DNA from: Anaerolineae bacterium
GTDB taxonomy: Bacteria; Chloroflexota; Anaerolineae; UBA4142
Direction of reading: 5' to 3'
DNA: 16,833 bases
Assembly (NCBI GenBank): GCA_027457205.1
Contig: DAIDTM010000051.1
Span: forward strand, 1-16,833
In this document: one piece after another, positions 6,276 to 13,628 of the stretch
How the letters are laid out: each line of letters opens with the position of its first letter
Numbering within the stretch: the stretch's first letter is position 1
Position numbers and translations under genes: made by a program
Notes under the pieces: generated by a model
Told to the model about the DNA's origin: nothing
The model's input: only the letters and a program-made list of their open reading frames with translations
Database searches by the model: none

Positions 6276-7922
6276 TCAAGACGTTTGGGATGGACGACTA
6301 GCCAGCGTCACCCGGATGTTCATCTGATTGCCGTCGCGCAAGACCGAGAGCGTTACCGCATCGCCCACGTTGTACCGCGCGATCGCCGATTGCAATTCCG
6401 CGGCGCTGGCAATGGACTGACCATCCACGGCGACGATCACATCACCTCCGATGCGAACGGTTTTTCCGCCGATCACCGTGGTTTTGTAACTGCCTTGCAA
6501 ACCCGCCTTGTCCGCCGGGCTGCCGGATTCTACCTGTTCTACCAAGACGCCCTGTTGATTGGACGATAGATTCATCGCTCGGGCGGTCTGCGCCGTCAGC
6601 GTCGTGTCCTGGACGCCCAGCCACGGCGCGGTCGCCGCGCTCTGACTGGGCTGGCTCGTCTGCGCGCTCGTGGATGGACGCGCCGCCAGCGTGACCTGGA
6701 TCGACTGCGATTTGCCATCGCGCAAAATGGTCAGCGTGATCGTCTGGTTGACCTCGGTCGAGCGCGCGAGCATCGCGACGAGATCGTCGAACGATTGAAC
6801 GGGCTGCCCATCGAGCGCGGTGATGACATCGCCGCCCACGCGAACGCTTTGTCCGTCGATCGTCGTCTGGCGCGTGCTTCCGCGCAAGCCGGCTTTGTCT
6901 GCCGGACCGCCCGGCGTTACATCGACGACGAGCGCGCCGCGCTGGTCCGCGTTCAATCCCATCGCCTGCGCGAGCGTAGGATCGAGCGATGTGCCGCTGA
7001 TGCCGATCCACGGATGCGCGTAATGCCCGGTCTGGATCAGCGCAGGCACCACTTTTTGCACGATGGCAGACGGGATCGCAAAACCGATGCCGGACGACGC
7101 GCGCACCGGCGATTCAATCGCCGACGTGACGCCGATGACCTGACCTTGATCATTCAGCAGCACGCCGCCCGAGTTGCCTGGATTGATCGGCGCGTCGGTC
7201 TGGATCACGTCCGGAATCGTGTACGACGCGCTTGAGGTCGAATTTCCATTCACCGGCAACGAGCGTCCGAGCGCGCTAACAATGCCAGTCGTCATCGTGT
7301 TGTGTTCGCCAAAGGGATTGCCAATCGCAATCGCCAACTGTCCCACTTTGAGTTGCGTCGAATCCGCCAGCTGGACTGGATGCAATTCGTTTGCCGGCGC
7401 GTTCACTCGGATCACCGCCAGATCGCTGTCCGGATCGCTGCCGACGACCTTGCCGGGAACCACGGTGCCATCGGCAAACGTGACCGAGATTTGATTTGCG
7501 CCGGCGACCACGTGGTTATTCGTCACGATATCGCCGGACGTGTCCCATACAAAGCCGGAGCCCAACGCCTGCTGGTACTGGTACTGCGGCTGTTGGTTCT
7601 GCGGAAATCCGAAGAACGGAAAGTTGGGAATCTCCGGGATCGTTGGAAACTGAACGGCTTGTTTCTGCACGACGCGAATCGTCACCACCGATGGATTGAC
7701 CTGATTGTAGATCTGTTCCAGTGTGGCGTCGAAACCTGCCAGACTTGCCGGCGCGGGAAGCGTCGCGCTCACCGGCACCGGCGTGGACGCCGCGGTTCGC
7801 GCGGGCGCTTGCGCGAACGCCCACGTCGATGGGGACAAGACCACTATCGCGGTGAAGGCAGCCAACCCCACCATCAATCCAATGCCTACCACGATAATCA
7901 ACAAACTGATTCTTTTCAACAT
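6276..7922 (-). CDS. HtrA/DegP-type serine protease, membrane-anchored, two PDZ domains
   Basis: 548 residues from the chosen start. HtrA proteases degrade or refold damaged proteins outside the cytoplasmic membrane. A single hydrophobic helix at about 4-25 anchors it. A Thr/Ala/Pro-rich linker and a Gln/Tyr/Pro-rich loop ('QNQQPQYQYQQA') precede the trypsin-like domain. The triad is complete: His137 ('TNNHVV'), Asp167 ('DSDLAVI') and Ser251 ('GNSGGV'). PDZ1 (about 315-415) and PDZ2 (about 440-540) both carry an extra 'G(S)xx...G..VR.GGDVI' insertion after 'PADKAGL', suggesting internal duplication. The start is the ATG at 7920-7922 with GGAGG five to six bases upstream. The alternative begins with TTG at 7964 and overlaps the preceding gene, so it was rejected. 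It lies 31 bases after the 70-residue membrane protein gene and 58 bases before the NEW3 gene. Confidence 0.93.
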   Translation of the reverse strand: MLKRISLLIIVVGIGLMVGLAAFTAIVVLSPSTWAFAQAPARTAASTPVPVSATLPAPASLAGFDATLEQIYNQVNPSVVTIRVVQKQAVQFPTIPEIPNFPFFGFPQNQQPQYQYQQALGSGFVWDTSGDIVTNNHVVAGANQISVTFADGTVVPGKVVGSDPDSDLAVIRVNAPANELHPVQLADSTQLKVGQLAIAIGNPFGEHNTMTTGIVSALGRSLPVNGNSTSSASYTIPDVIQTDAPINPGNSGGVLLNDQGQVIGVTSAIESPVRASSGIGFAIPSAIVQKVVPALIQTGHYAHPWIGISGTSLDPTLAQAMGLNADQRGALVVDVTPGGPADKAGLRGSTRQTTIDGQSVRVGGDVITALDGQPVQSFDDLVAMLARSTEVNQTITLTILRDGKSQSIQVTLAARPSTSAQTSQPSQSAATAPWLGVQDTTLTAQTARAMNLSSNQQGVLVEQVESGSPADKAGLQGSYKTTVIGGKTVRIGGDVIVAVDGQSIASAAELQSAIARYNVGDAVTLSVLRDGNQMNIRVTLASRPSQTS

Positions 7923-7953
7923 AGACGCCTCCGAAGAAGGCAGGTCGGTTCGC

Positions 7954-8166
7954 TCATCTGACAAACGCCAGGAGAATCACGGCGGAGAACATTCCCGACG
8001 CAAAGGCAGCCAGCACGAGCAGTCCGAGCAGTATGTCATCGCGCGCACCAGCCGCTGCGTTGCCGGCGATGGGTCGGCGCAAACGGAACCAGCCCCAGCC
8101 CATCAACGCAATGAGCAATCCGAGCAGAACACCCAAGAGCAGCGGCAACGCCTCCAAATCTGGCAT
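7954..8166 (-). CDS. Small protein with two predicted membrane helices, unknown function
   Basis: 70 residues. There are two hydrophobic stretches, about 8-26 ('PLLLGVLLGLLIALMGWGWF') and 46-68 ('LLGLLVLAAFASGMFSAVILLAF'). A short basic loop 'RLRRPIAGNAAAGARDD' joins them and is probably cytoplasmic, giving a hairpin with both ends outside. The ATG at 8164-8166 is preceded by AAGGA about seven bases away. It is the first gene after the candidate regulated promoter and ends 31 bases before the HtrA start, so the two are probably co-transcribed. A role as a regulator or partner of the protease is only a guess from position. I do not recognise the family. Confidence 0.65.
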   Translation of the reverse strand: MPDLEALPLLLGVLLGLLIALMGWGWFRLRRPIAGNAAAGARDDILLGLLVLAAFASGMFSAVILLAFVR

Positions 8167-8210
8167 GGAATATCCTTGGTCAGGAATCGCCCGACCTCCA
8201 AATCGAACTC

Positions 8211-8277
8211 ACCATAGCACAAGAAACGCCGCCGGGTCTTTAACCAAATTGAAAGACGACCTTAAGGGAATCTTAAG
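8211..8277 (-). promoter_or_regulatory. Candidate regulated promoter with four 11-bp-spaced operator repeats
   Basis: On the minus strand the hexamers CTTAAG (8277-8272), CTTAAG (8266-8261), CTTTCA (8255-8250) and GTTAAA (8244-8239) start exactly 11 bp apart. Direct repeats of this period place regulators of the OmpR/PhoB family on one face of the helix. A TGC-TATGGT extended -10 candidate lies at 8211-8219. With a 17-bp spacer the -35 position (8234-8239) reads AGACCC, which is no match. That fits a promoter needing an activator bound directly upstream. The next gene downstream is the small membrane protein followed by HtrA. Binding by the neighbouring response regulator is inferred. Confidence 0.55.
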
Positions 8278-8315
8278 ACTCCAACCTCCCGCAGGTTCCT
8301 GAATGACCGTCCAAC

Positions 8316-8351
8316 AAAAAACGCGAAGAGATTCGTTCGTCTCTTCGCGTT
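8316..8351 (-). terminator. Strong intrinsic terminator of the polysaccharide/two-component operon
   Basis: On the minus strand, a perfect 12-pair stem (AACGCGAAGAGA at 8340-8351 with its complement at 8320-8331) closes an eight-base loop. It is followed by a TTTTTT run reading 8321 to 8316. It lies about 140 bases past the histidine kinase stop and just upstream of the next promoter. A second, weaker hairpin (CCGGC/GCCGG, near 8378-8393) lies between the kinase and this terminator. Confidence 0.85.
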
Positions 8352-8415
8352 CGCACGCGCGTCCAGTTCACGCGTCAGCCGGCGTTAGAGCCGGTCTGAA
8401 AAGTTCTGGATCTCT

Positions 8416-8469
8416 CGCAAAGACGCAAAGGGTTTAGATAAATTTCTTGGCGACTTGGCGGCTTTGCGT
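8416..8469. repeat. Inverted octamer repeat element C
   Basis: This lies between the terminator and the histidine kinase stop codon. The plus strand carries CGCAAAGA (8416) and CGCAAAGG (8424). A 14-base spacer follows, then CTTGGCGA (8446), CTTGGCGG (8454) and CTTTGCGT (8462) in one 8-base register. The outermost units CGCAAAG and CTTTGCG are exact reverse complements; the middle units are diverged versions. The rest of the 322-base gap 8167-8488 holds the terminator, the operator repeats and the leader of the small membrane protein gene. Confidence 0.7.
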
Positions 8470-8488
8470 GAGTTTTAAGACATAGTTC

Positions 8489-9907
8489 TTAGGTGTTCAC
8501 CGGCAGCCACAGTGTCAGACGGCTGCCTTTGCCCGGCGCGCTGTCGACTTCAAGCCGACCGCCGTGGCTGATCGCCAAATCTTTGGCGATAGTCACGCCC
8601 AGCCCCATCCCATACGAAAACCGTCCGCTCGAACGCCCGCGATAAAAGGGATCGAAAATCAGGGCTTGCTCGTCGGTGGGGATGCCAACGCCGGTGTCGC
8701 TGACCCGAATCCAAATCTCGTCGCCGGCGCGCCCGGCGGTGACGGAAACCGTGCCGCCGGCTTTGGTGTATTTGATGGCGTTGCTCAACAAGTTGCTCAT
8801 CACCTGCGCCAGTCGATCCGGGTCGGCGCGCAGAATCGGCAAGTTGTCCGGGATATCCACCTGCCATTGCAGCCCTTTGGCTTGGGCAGCATGTTTCCAG
8901 GTCGTCAGCACGCGCGGCAGCCATTCGTCAAAGGCAAGCGGACGGAGATCGGTTTTCATTCCGCCCAGCACGCGGTCGTACAAACGCGCCAAATCGTCCA
9001 ACAGCCGGCGCAGATGACTGATCTCTTCTTCCATCCCATCGAGCAGTTCCTGCCGCAGATCGGCTTGCTGGTCTGCCCCGCCGCGCAGTGCTTGAATTCC
9101 GGAGTTGAGCGCGCCGAGCGGTGTGCCTAGCTCGTGTACCAGATTGGAGAGCAGTAAACGGCGCGCTTCCTCCACCGCGCGAATGCGTTCGGCGAGCGTA
9201 TTGAACGCGTGCAAGAGAACGCGAACCTCGTCCGGTCCTTGCTCCGGCAGTGGCGTCGGGTCTTGACCGCTGGCTAGGCGATACACGGATTGAGCCGCCT
9301 GTCGCAGCGGTCGTTCCAGATTGAACGCCAGCACCAAGCCCACCATCGCGCCCAGCACCAGCGCGACGCCGAGAATTTCTCCGATGAACGCGCGCAGCCG
9401 AAAGAACTCGGCGGATACGCCCGCCAGACGATGCGTGAGGCGCACGACGCCGACGACGTGCTGTTGCGAGTCCACGACGGGCGCTAACACGTCGACGATT
9501 TCGGTCTGGAGTTGCTGACCGTAGACGCTGCGTACGCTCATCGTCCCGGCGAGCACCGGTCCCAAGTTGTTGATTGGCGGAACTTGCCCGACCAGATTGG
9601 CATCGGCGGCATCGCTCGAAGCCAGCAAACGACCGTGCGGATCGAGCAGCATAATGCGCGGCACCAACTGCGATTTGAACTGATCGACGAAAGTCTGCGC
9701 GGCGGCGGAATCGCTCCAGATGTCCGGGCGATCGGCGGCGATTTGCGCCAGCAGTGTGGCTTCGCTCTTGGTTTCCGCGGCGAGGTTGACCAGCAGCACC
9801 TGGGATTCCAAAATGTAGACGAGGGCGATGCCGGTCAGAGGAACGACGAGCAGCAGGGGCAGTGTATGACTGAGGATGAATCGACGGCGCAGGGTGTTGA
9901 ACATCAC
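8489..9907 (-). CDS. Membrane sensor histidine kinase
   Basis: 472 residues. A first membrane helix (about 10-33) leads into an extracytoplasmic sensor region of about 130 residues ('LAQIAADRPDIWSDSAAAQTFVDQF', 'LDPHGRLLASS', 'VVGVVRLTHR'), resembling a single-Cache/PAS-like fold. A second helix follows (about 175-197), then HAMP (about 198-250). The HisKA phospho-acceptor is His258 in 'LVHELGTPLG', where Gly replaces the usual Arg of HELRTP. The ATPase domain has the N box 'LLSNAIKYTKAGG', the G1 box 'VSDTGVGIP' and the G2 box 'YGMGLGV'. It should phosphorylate the response regulator encoded just upstream. The start overlaps that gene's stop: GTG at 9905-9907 gives a four-base overlap, and ATG at 9902-9904 is equally possible. 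Both are preceded by a G-rich AGGGGG. The signal sensed is unknown. Confidence 0.92.
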   Translation of the reverse strand: MMFNTLRRRFILSHTLPLLLVVPLTGIALVYILESQVLLVNLAAETKSEATLLAQIAADRPDIWSDSAAAQTFVDQFKSQLVPRIMLLDPHGRLLASSDAADANLVGQVPPINNLGPVLAGTMSVRSVYGQQLQTEIVDVLAPVVDSQQHVVGVVRLTHRLAGVSAEFFRLRAFIGEILGVALVLGAMVGLVLAFNLERPLRQAAQSVYRLASGQDPTPLPEQGPDEVRVLLHAFNTLAERIRAVEEARRLLLSNLVHELGTPLGALNSGIQALRGGADQQADLRQELLDGMEEEISHLRRLLDDLARLYDRVLGGMKTDLRPLAFDEWLPRVLTTWKHAAQAKGLQWQVDIPDNLPILRADPDRLAQVMSNLLSNAIKYTKAGGTVSVTAGRAGDEIWIRVSDTGVGIPTDEQALIFDPFYRGRSSGRFSYGMGLGVTIAKDLAISHGGRLEVDSAPGKGSRLTLWLPVNT

Positions 9908-10599
9908 GCCCCCTGCGATTCCAATCGATAGCCCACGCCGCGCACGGAGACGATGCGGCGCGGATGCTGCGGGTCGTCTTCCAGTTTCTCACGCAGCCAG
10001 CGGATGTGGACGTAGACGACTTGCGGCTCGCCGGCATACTCCGCGCCCCATACGCGCGCCAGCAATTGCTCGACCGAGAGCACTTTGCCGGCGTCCAGCG
10101 CGAGCGCGTGCAGGAGGTCGAACTCGCGCGGCGCGAGATCGATCGGCTTGCCGCGCAGCGTGACGGCGTGCGCGTTCGGATCGATCGCCAAATCGCCGAC
10201 GACGAGCGGGGCGGAATTCGGCGCAGGCGCGGGCTGCGCGCGCCGCAAGACCGCCTTGATGCGCGCCAGCAACACGTCCAGATCGAACGGCTTGGTGATG
10301 TAATCGTCCGCGCCGAGTTCCAGCCCCAGCACCTGATCGATTTCACGATGCCGCGCGGTGAGGAAGATGACTGGGATTTGAAAAGAGGCGCGGTATTGTC
10401 GCAGCGCGTCCAAACCGTCCATGCCCGGCAGTCCGATGTCCAGGAGAACCAGATCGGGCAGATCGCTGCCCGCCATCGCCAGCGCGTCTTCCGCATTGGC
10501 GGCGGTGCTGACGCGATAACCGGCGTGTTCCAGATTGAATGCGAGACTGCGGCGCATCAACGCGTCGTCGTCAACCAGAAGAATGTGCGCGGATGGCAT
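9904..10599 (-). CDS. OmpR/PhoB-family response regulator
   Basis: 231 residues from the chosen start. The receiver domain (1-115) has the acidic pocket Asp10-Asp12, phospho-acceptor Asp54 in 'LLDIGLPGMDG', Thr81 in 'FLTAR' and Lys103 in 'YITKPF'. The winged-helix DNA-binding domain (about 135-228) has 'LAPREFDLLHALALDAGKVLSVEQLLARVWG', 'VYVHIRWLREKLEDDPQHPRRIVSVRGVGYRL'. Regulators of this class usually bind tandem 11-bp repeats, and such repeats lie in front of the HtrA operon next door. The ATG at 10597-10599 has GGAGG five bases upstream; a longer frame from 10626 lacks such a site. It starts 42 bases after the gmk stop and overlaps the kinase gene at its end, so it is probably in the same operon. 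Confidence 0.93.
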   Translation of the reverse strand: MPSAHILLVDDDALMRRSLAFNLEHAGYRVSTAANAEDALAMAGSDLPDLVLLDIGLPGMDGLDALRQYRASFQIPVIFLTARHREIDQVLGLELGADDYITKPFDLDVLLARIKAVLRRAQPAPAPNSAPLVVGDLAIDPNAHAVTLRGKPIDLAPREFDLLHALALDAGKVLSVEQLLARVWGAEYAGEPQVVYVHIRWLREKLEDDPQHPRRIVSVRGVGYRLESQGA

Positions 10600-10641
10600 C
10601 CCGACCTCCAATTGCTGACGGATCAACTCGGCGCGGGCTGG

Positions 10642-11274
10642 TCACACCTCTACGGCGCGCCGCGGCTTGACGCGGCACTTTTCCACCTCGATGATCTTCT
10701 GGATGAGCTGTGCGGTGTCGTCGAGCGCGTTGTCCTCGTTCACGATAACATAGTCGAATTTCTCGACCTCGCCCATCTCTAACCGCGCGGCGTGCAGGCG
10801 AATTTGCAGGTACTCCTCCGGCTCGGTGCGCCGTCGGCGCAAGCGCGTTTCCAGCGCGTCAATCGACGGCGGGAGCAGCATAATAAACACCGCGTCGGGC
10901 ACGAGCCGCTTGACCGTCGCCGCGCCCTGCACATCGATCCGCATAATCACGTCCTGCCCGCGCGCCAGCGCCGCGCGCACTTCGCTCCGCGAGTTGCCGT
11001 ACTCATGACCATAGACGACGGCATGTTCCAAAAAATCGCCGCGCTGCTCCATCTCCGCAAATTTTTCTTTGGTGATAAAGTGATAATCGACATCGGCGAT
11101 TTCTTCGGCGCGCTTGGGGCGCGTGGTATTCGTCACGAGAAAGTGGAACGGATAGCGCAGCTCTTGCATCCGCTTGAGCGCGGCGTCTTTGCCGACGCCG
11201 GAGGGTCCCGAAACGACGATGAGCAGCGGCGGACGGTCCGGCAAAGCGATCACGGTGGCGGCAGGTTCAGTCAT
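10642..11274 (-). CDS. gmk: Guanylate kinase
   Basis: 210 residues, the usual length for this enzyme, which converts GMP plus ATP to GDP plus ADP in the cytoplasm. The P-loop is 'GPSGVGKD' (23-30), with Asp where Ser or Thr is common. The GMP-binding segment 'NTTRPKRAEEIADVDYHFI' is a diverged form of TTRxPRxGExxGxDYxF: Arg, Glu and the DY-F pattern are kept, but both Gly positions are replaced. 'VYGHEYGNS' corresponds to GNYYGTS, and 'VIMRIDVQGAATVK' and 'IFIMLLPPS'-like strands follow. It overlaps the end of the sugar dehydrogenase gene by eight bases and has GGAGG six bases before its ATG, so it is translationally coupled to a surface-polysaccharide operon. It may supply GDP for GDP-sugars or be the housekeeping enzyme. 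A specialised paralogue is possible, given the motif changes. Confidence 0.85.
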   Translation of the reverse strand: MTEPAATVIALPDRPPLLIVVSGPSGVGKDAALKRMQELRYPFHFLVTNTTRPKRAEEIADVDYHFITKEKFAEMEQRGDFLEHAVVYGHEYGNSRSEVRAALARGQDVIMRIDVQGAATVKRLVPDAVFIMLLPPSIDALETRLRRRRTEPEEYLQIRLHAARLEMGEVEKFDYVIVNEDNALDDTAQLIQKIIEVEKCRVKPRRAVEV

Positions 11275-12628
11275 GGTGCGCCTCCGAATTTAACGGCGCG
11301 CCGACGCGCGCGATTTTTTCCGCATGTCCCAATCCCTTGGTCGCGTTCGCGGAATCGACGATCAGCGACGCGTGCTGGACGACCATGCGATAGTTCACCT
11401 GCCGGTGCGCGGTCACGATGACGACGACGTCGCTCTGGCGCAGCGCGGCGCGCGTCAGTGGGATGGATTGCAGCGCCGTCTGCCCACGATGAAATACGTC
11501 GTTGCCGACGTGGAAGGTGGGTACGTACGGATCGTGGTAACTCACCTGCGCGCCGCGCTCGAGCAGGACTTCGATCACGCGCTCGGCGGGCGAATTGCGG
11601 GCGTCGTCCACATCGCGCTTGAACGCGACGCCCAGCACCAGTACGCGCGCGCCGTTCAGCGCCTTGCCTTGAAGATTGAGCAAATCGTCCGCCAGTTTGA
11701 CGACGTGAAACGGCATACCCTGGTTTGTTTCCGCCGCCAGTTCGATGAACTTGGTGTAGAAATCGTACTCACGCGCCTTCCACGAAAGGTAGTATGGATC
11801 GACGGGTATGCAGTGCCCGCCCACGCCCGCGCCCGGGTAGAACGGCATAAAGCCGAACGGCTTGGTCTTGGCTGCCTCGATCACTTCCCAGATGTCGATG
11901 CCCATCCGCCCGCTCAGCAGCGCCAGTTCGTTGACGAGCGCGATGTTGACCGAGCGAAAGATATTTTCCAACAGTTTCGTCATCTCCGCGGCGCGCGGCG
12001 ATGAAACGACATGGACGTTCGGCGTGAGATGTACCAGCAGCGCCTTCGCCAGTTTCGTGCAGCGCGGCGTCAGCCCGCCGAGCACTTTGGGCGTGTTTTT
12101 GACGTTCCAGCCCTGGCTGCTCGTCGCGCCGGGATCGATCCGCTCCGGCGAAAACGCCAGGTAGAAATCCTTGCCGGCGCGCAGTCCGCCGGCTTCGAGG
12201 ATTGGCTGGCAGACCTCTTCGGTGGTGCCGGGATACGTCGTGCTTTGCAGGATCACGAGCTGCCCGGCGCGCAGGCGCGGCGCGATGCCTTTCGTCGCGT
12301 TGATGACCGGCTGCAGGTCGGGCGCTTTCATTCGGTCGAACGGCGTGGGCACGCAGATAAAAATCACGTCGACCGTTCGTACCGCGTCGTAATCGTCGGT
12401 CGGCGTGAATTTCTTTTTGGTGACGAGTCGCTTGACGTCTGCGCTCTTGACATCCGGAATGTAACTCACGCCTTTTGCCAACGACGTGACCTTGCGCGCG
12501 TCCAGATCGATCCCGACGACCGGAAAACCGGCGCGGGCAAATTCAATGGCGAGCGGCAAACCGACGTACCCCAGTCCAATCACGCAAACCCGCGCAGTTT
12601 TGTTAGCGATTTTTTCTTCCAGCACCAA
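11267..12628 (-). CDS. Nucleotide-sugar 6-dehydrogenase (UDP-GlcNAc/UDP-ManNAc dehydrogenase type, WbpA/WecC-like)
   Basis: 453 residues. These enzymes oxidise C6 of a UDP-sugar to the uronic acid with two NAD+. The NAD site is 'VIGLGYVGLP' at 16-25. The catalytic Cys273 lies in 'PGAGVGGHCIPVDPYYLSWKARE'. The GGHCIPVDPYYL pattern is typical of N-acetylated UDP-sugar dehydrogenases rather than UDP-glucose dehydrogenase. The N-terminal Rossmann domain covers about 1-200, the central dimer helix 'NELALLSGRMGIDIWEVIEAAKTKPFGFMPFYPG' about 225-265, and the C-terminal domain (about 320-445) contains 'GVAFKRDVDDARNSPAERVIEVL'. The start is probably TTG at 12626-12628, seven bases after AAGGAG; GTG at 12623-12625 is the alternative. 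The frame extending to 12679 would begin inside the previous gene. Its start is one base after the transferase stop, implying coupling. Confidence 0.88.
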   Translation of the reverse strand: MVLEEKIANKTARVCVIGLGYVGLPLAIEFARAGFPVVGIDLDARKVTSLAKGVSYIPDVKSADVKRLVTKKKFTPTDDYDAVRTVDVIFICVPTPFDRMKAPDLQPVINATKGIAPRLRAGQLVILQSTTYPGTTEEVCQPILEAGGLRAGKDFYLAFSPERIDPGATSSQGWNVKNTPKVLGGLTPRCTKLAKALLVHLTPNVHVVSSPRAAEMTKLLENIFRSVNIALVNELALLSGRMGIDIWEVIEAAKTKPFGFMPFYPGAGVGGHCIPVDPYYLSWKAREYDFYTKFIELAAETNQGMPFHVVKLADDLLNLQGKALNGARVLVLGVAFKRDVDDARNSPAERVIEVLLERGAQVSYHDPYVPTFHVGNDVFHRGQTALQSIPLTRAALRQSDVVVIVTAHRQVNYRMVVQHASLIVDSANATKGLGHAEKIARVGAPLNSEAHHD

Positions 12629-12629
12629 G

Positions 12630-13625
12630 TCAATTCTCCTTTGCAAATTCAAATTTCCACAGCGCCGCCGCGCCGGCAATCAGCGTGACCGCGGCGATAA
12701 AATAATTGGCGGGACTGCCTTCCTGCGCGCAGAACATCGCCAGCACGCCCAGCGCGCCGGCGACGAGGTACAAGGTCAGGACGGTTTCGCGCTTGGACAT
12801 TCCCATCGCCACCAGCCGATGCGATAAATGATCGGTGCCGGGATGCGTCAACGGATTCAAGCCGCGGCGCAGGCGGGAAATAAAAACGAGCGTCGTGTCG
12901 AAAATCGGCAGCCCGAGCAGGATGATCGGAATGAACCAGGTGAACGCGATGGGCGCGGCAAAGCGCAATTTGATCCCAATCGCCGCGAGGATAAAGCCGA
13001 TGAACAGACTGCCGGTGTCGCCCATAAAGATCGACGCCGGGTTAAAGTTGTAAACGAGAAAGCCAATCGACGCGCCGAGCAGCGCGGCGCTGAGACTGCC
13101 GACCAGATACTGCCCGTTGATCGCCGAGATCAGCACGAGGAACGCCGACGCCACCGCCGCGACGCCGCCGGACAAACCGTCCATATTGTCGAGCAGGTTC
13201 ATCGCGTTGGTGATGCCGACGATCCATAACAGCGTGACCGCGGCGTTCAGCAGCGGCTGATCGAACAGCTCGATGGTCACGCCGGTGGCGATGAGAATCA
13301 GCGCGCCAAAAACCTGACCGATCAATTTGACGCCGGCGCGCAAACCAACGCGGTCGTCCCATGCGCCGAGAAACGACACGTAGGTCGCGCCGACGACGAT
13401 GCTGATGAGCTGCGGAATGAAAAAGCGGTCGGCGAACAAGACCAGCGCGATGAGGAACGCGCCGTAGATCGCGACGCCGCCCAAGAGCGGAATCGCCCCA
13501 ACGTGCGTCCGGTGCGCGCCCGGCTGCGCGACGATGCCCGAGCGCACCGCCAGACGACGCGCCAGCGGCGTGCCGCCTACTGCAAAGACGAGCGCGGTGG
13601 CGAAGATTAGCAAGAGGGTGGACAT
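12630..13625 (-). CDS. WecA/MraY-family polyprenyl-phosphate sugar-1-phosphate transferase
   Basis: 331 residues and about ten membrane helices. Enzymes of this family move a sugar-1-phosphate, often GlcNAc-1-P, from its UDP form to a polyprenyl phosphate carrier, starting a surface glycan chain. Conserved elements are Asp90-Asp91 ('GAWDDRVG'), 'NAMNLLDNMDGLSGG' (140-154, the family's NxxNxxDGxDGL), 'FMGDTGS' with Asp203, and a His motif 'HPGTDHLSHRL' (261-271). Lack of the MurNAc-pentapeptide-type C-terminus suggests WecA/TagO rather than MraY. The start is taken at the ATG 13623-13625, giving an N-terminus of 'MSTLLLIFATALVFAVGGTPLARRLA'. A longer frame from 13685 adds 20 residues encoded by the heptamer repeat and was rejected. 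No clear ribosome site precedes either ATG, which is odd for this window. Confidence 0.87.
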   Translation of the reverse strand: MSTLLLIFATALVFAVGGTPLARRLAVRSGIVAQPGAHRTHVGAIPLLGGVAIYGAFLIALVLFADRFFIPQLISIVVGATYVSFLGAWDDRVGLRAGVKLIGQVFGALILIATGVTIELFDQPLLNAAVTLLWIVGITNAMNLLDNMDGLSGGVAAVASAFLVLISAINGQYLVGSLSAALLGASIGFLVYNFNPASIFMGDTGSLFIGFILAAIGIKLRFAAPIAFTWFIPIILLGLPIFDTTLVFISRLRRGLNPLTHPGTDHLSHRLVAMGMSKRETVLTLYLVAGALGVLAMFCAQEGSPANYFIAAVTLIAGAAALWKFEFAKEN

Positions 13626-13628
13626 AGG

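Noticed and set aside
7923..7964. HtrA start at TTG 7964
   Set aside because: It overlaps the preceding gene and lacks a ribosome site; the ATG at 7922 has GGAGG at good spacing.
8928..10496. Long alternative minus-strand frame of 522 codons across the regulator and kinase genes
   Set aside because: It is Arg/Ser/Ala-rich with no domain, and lies out of frame with the well-supported two-component genes.
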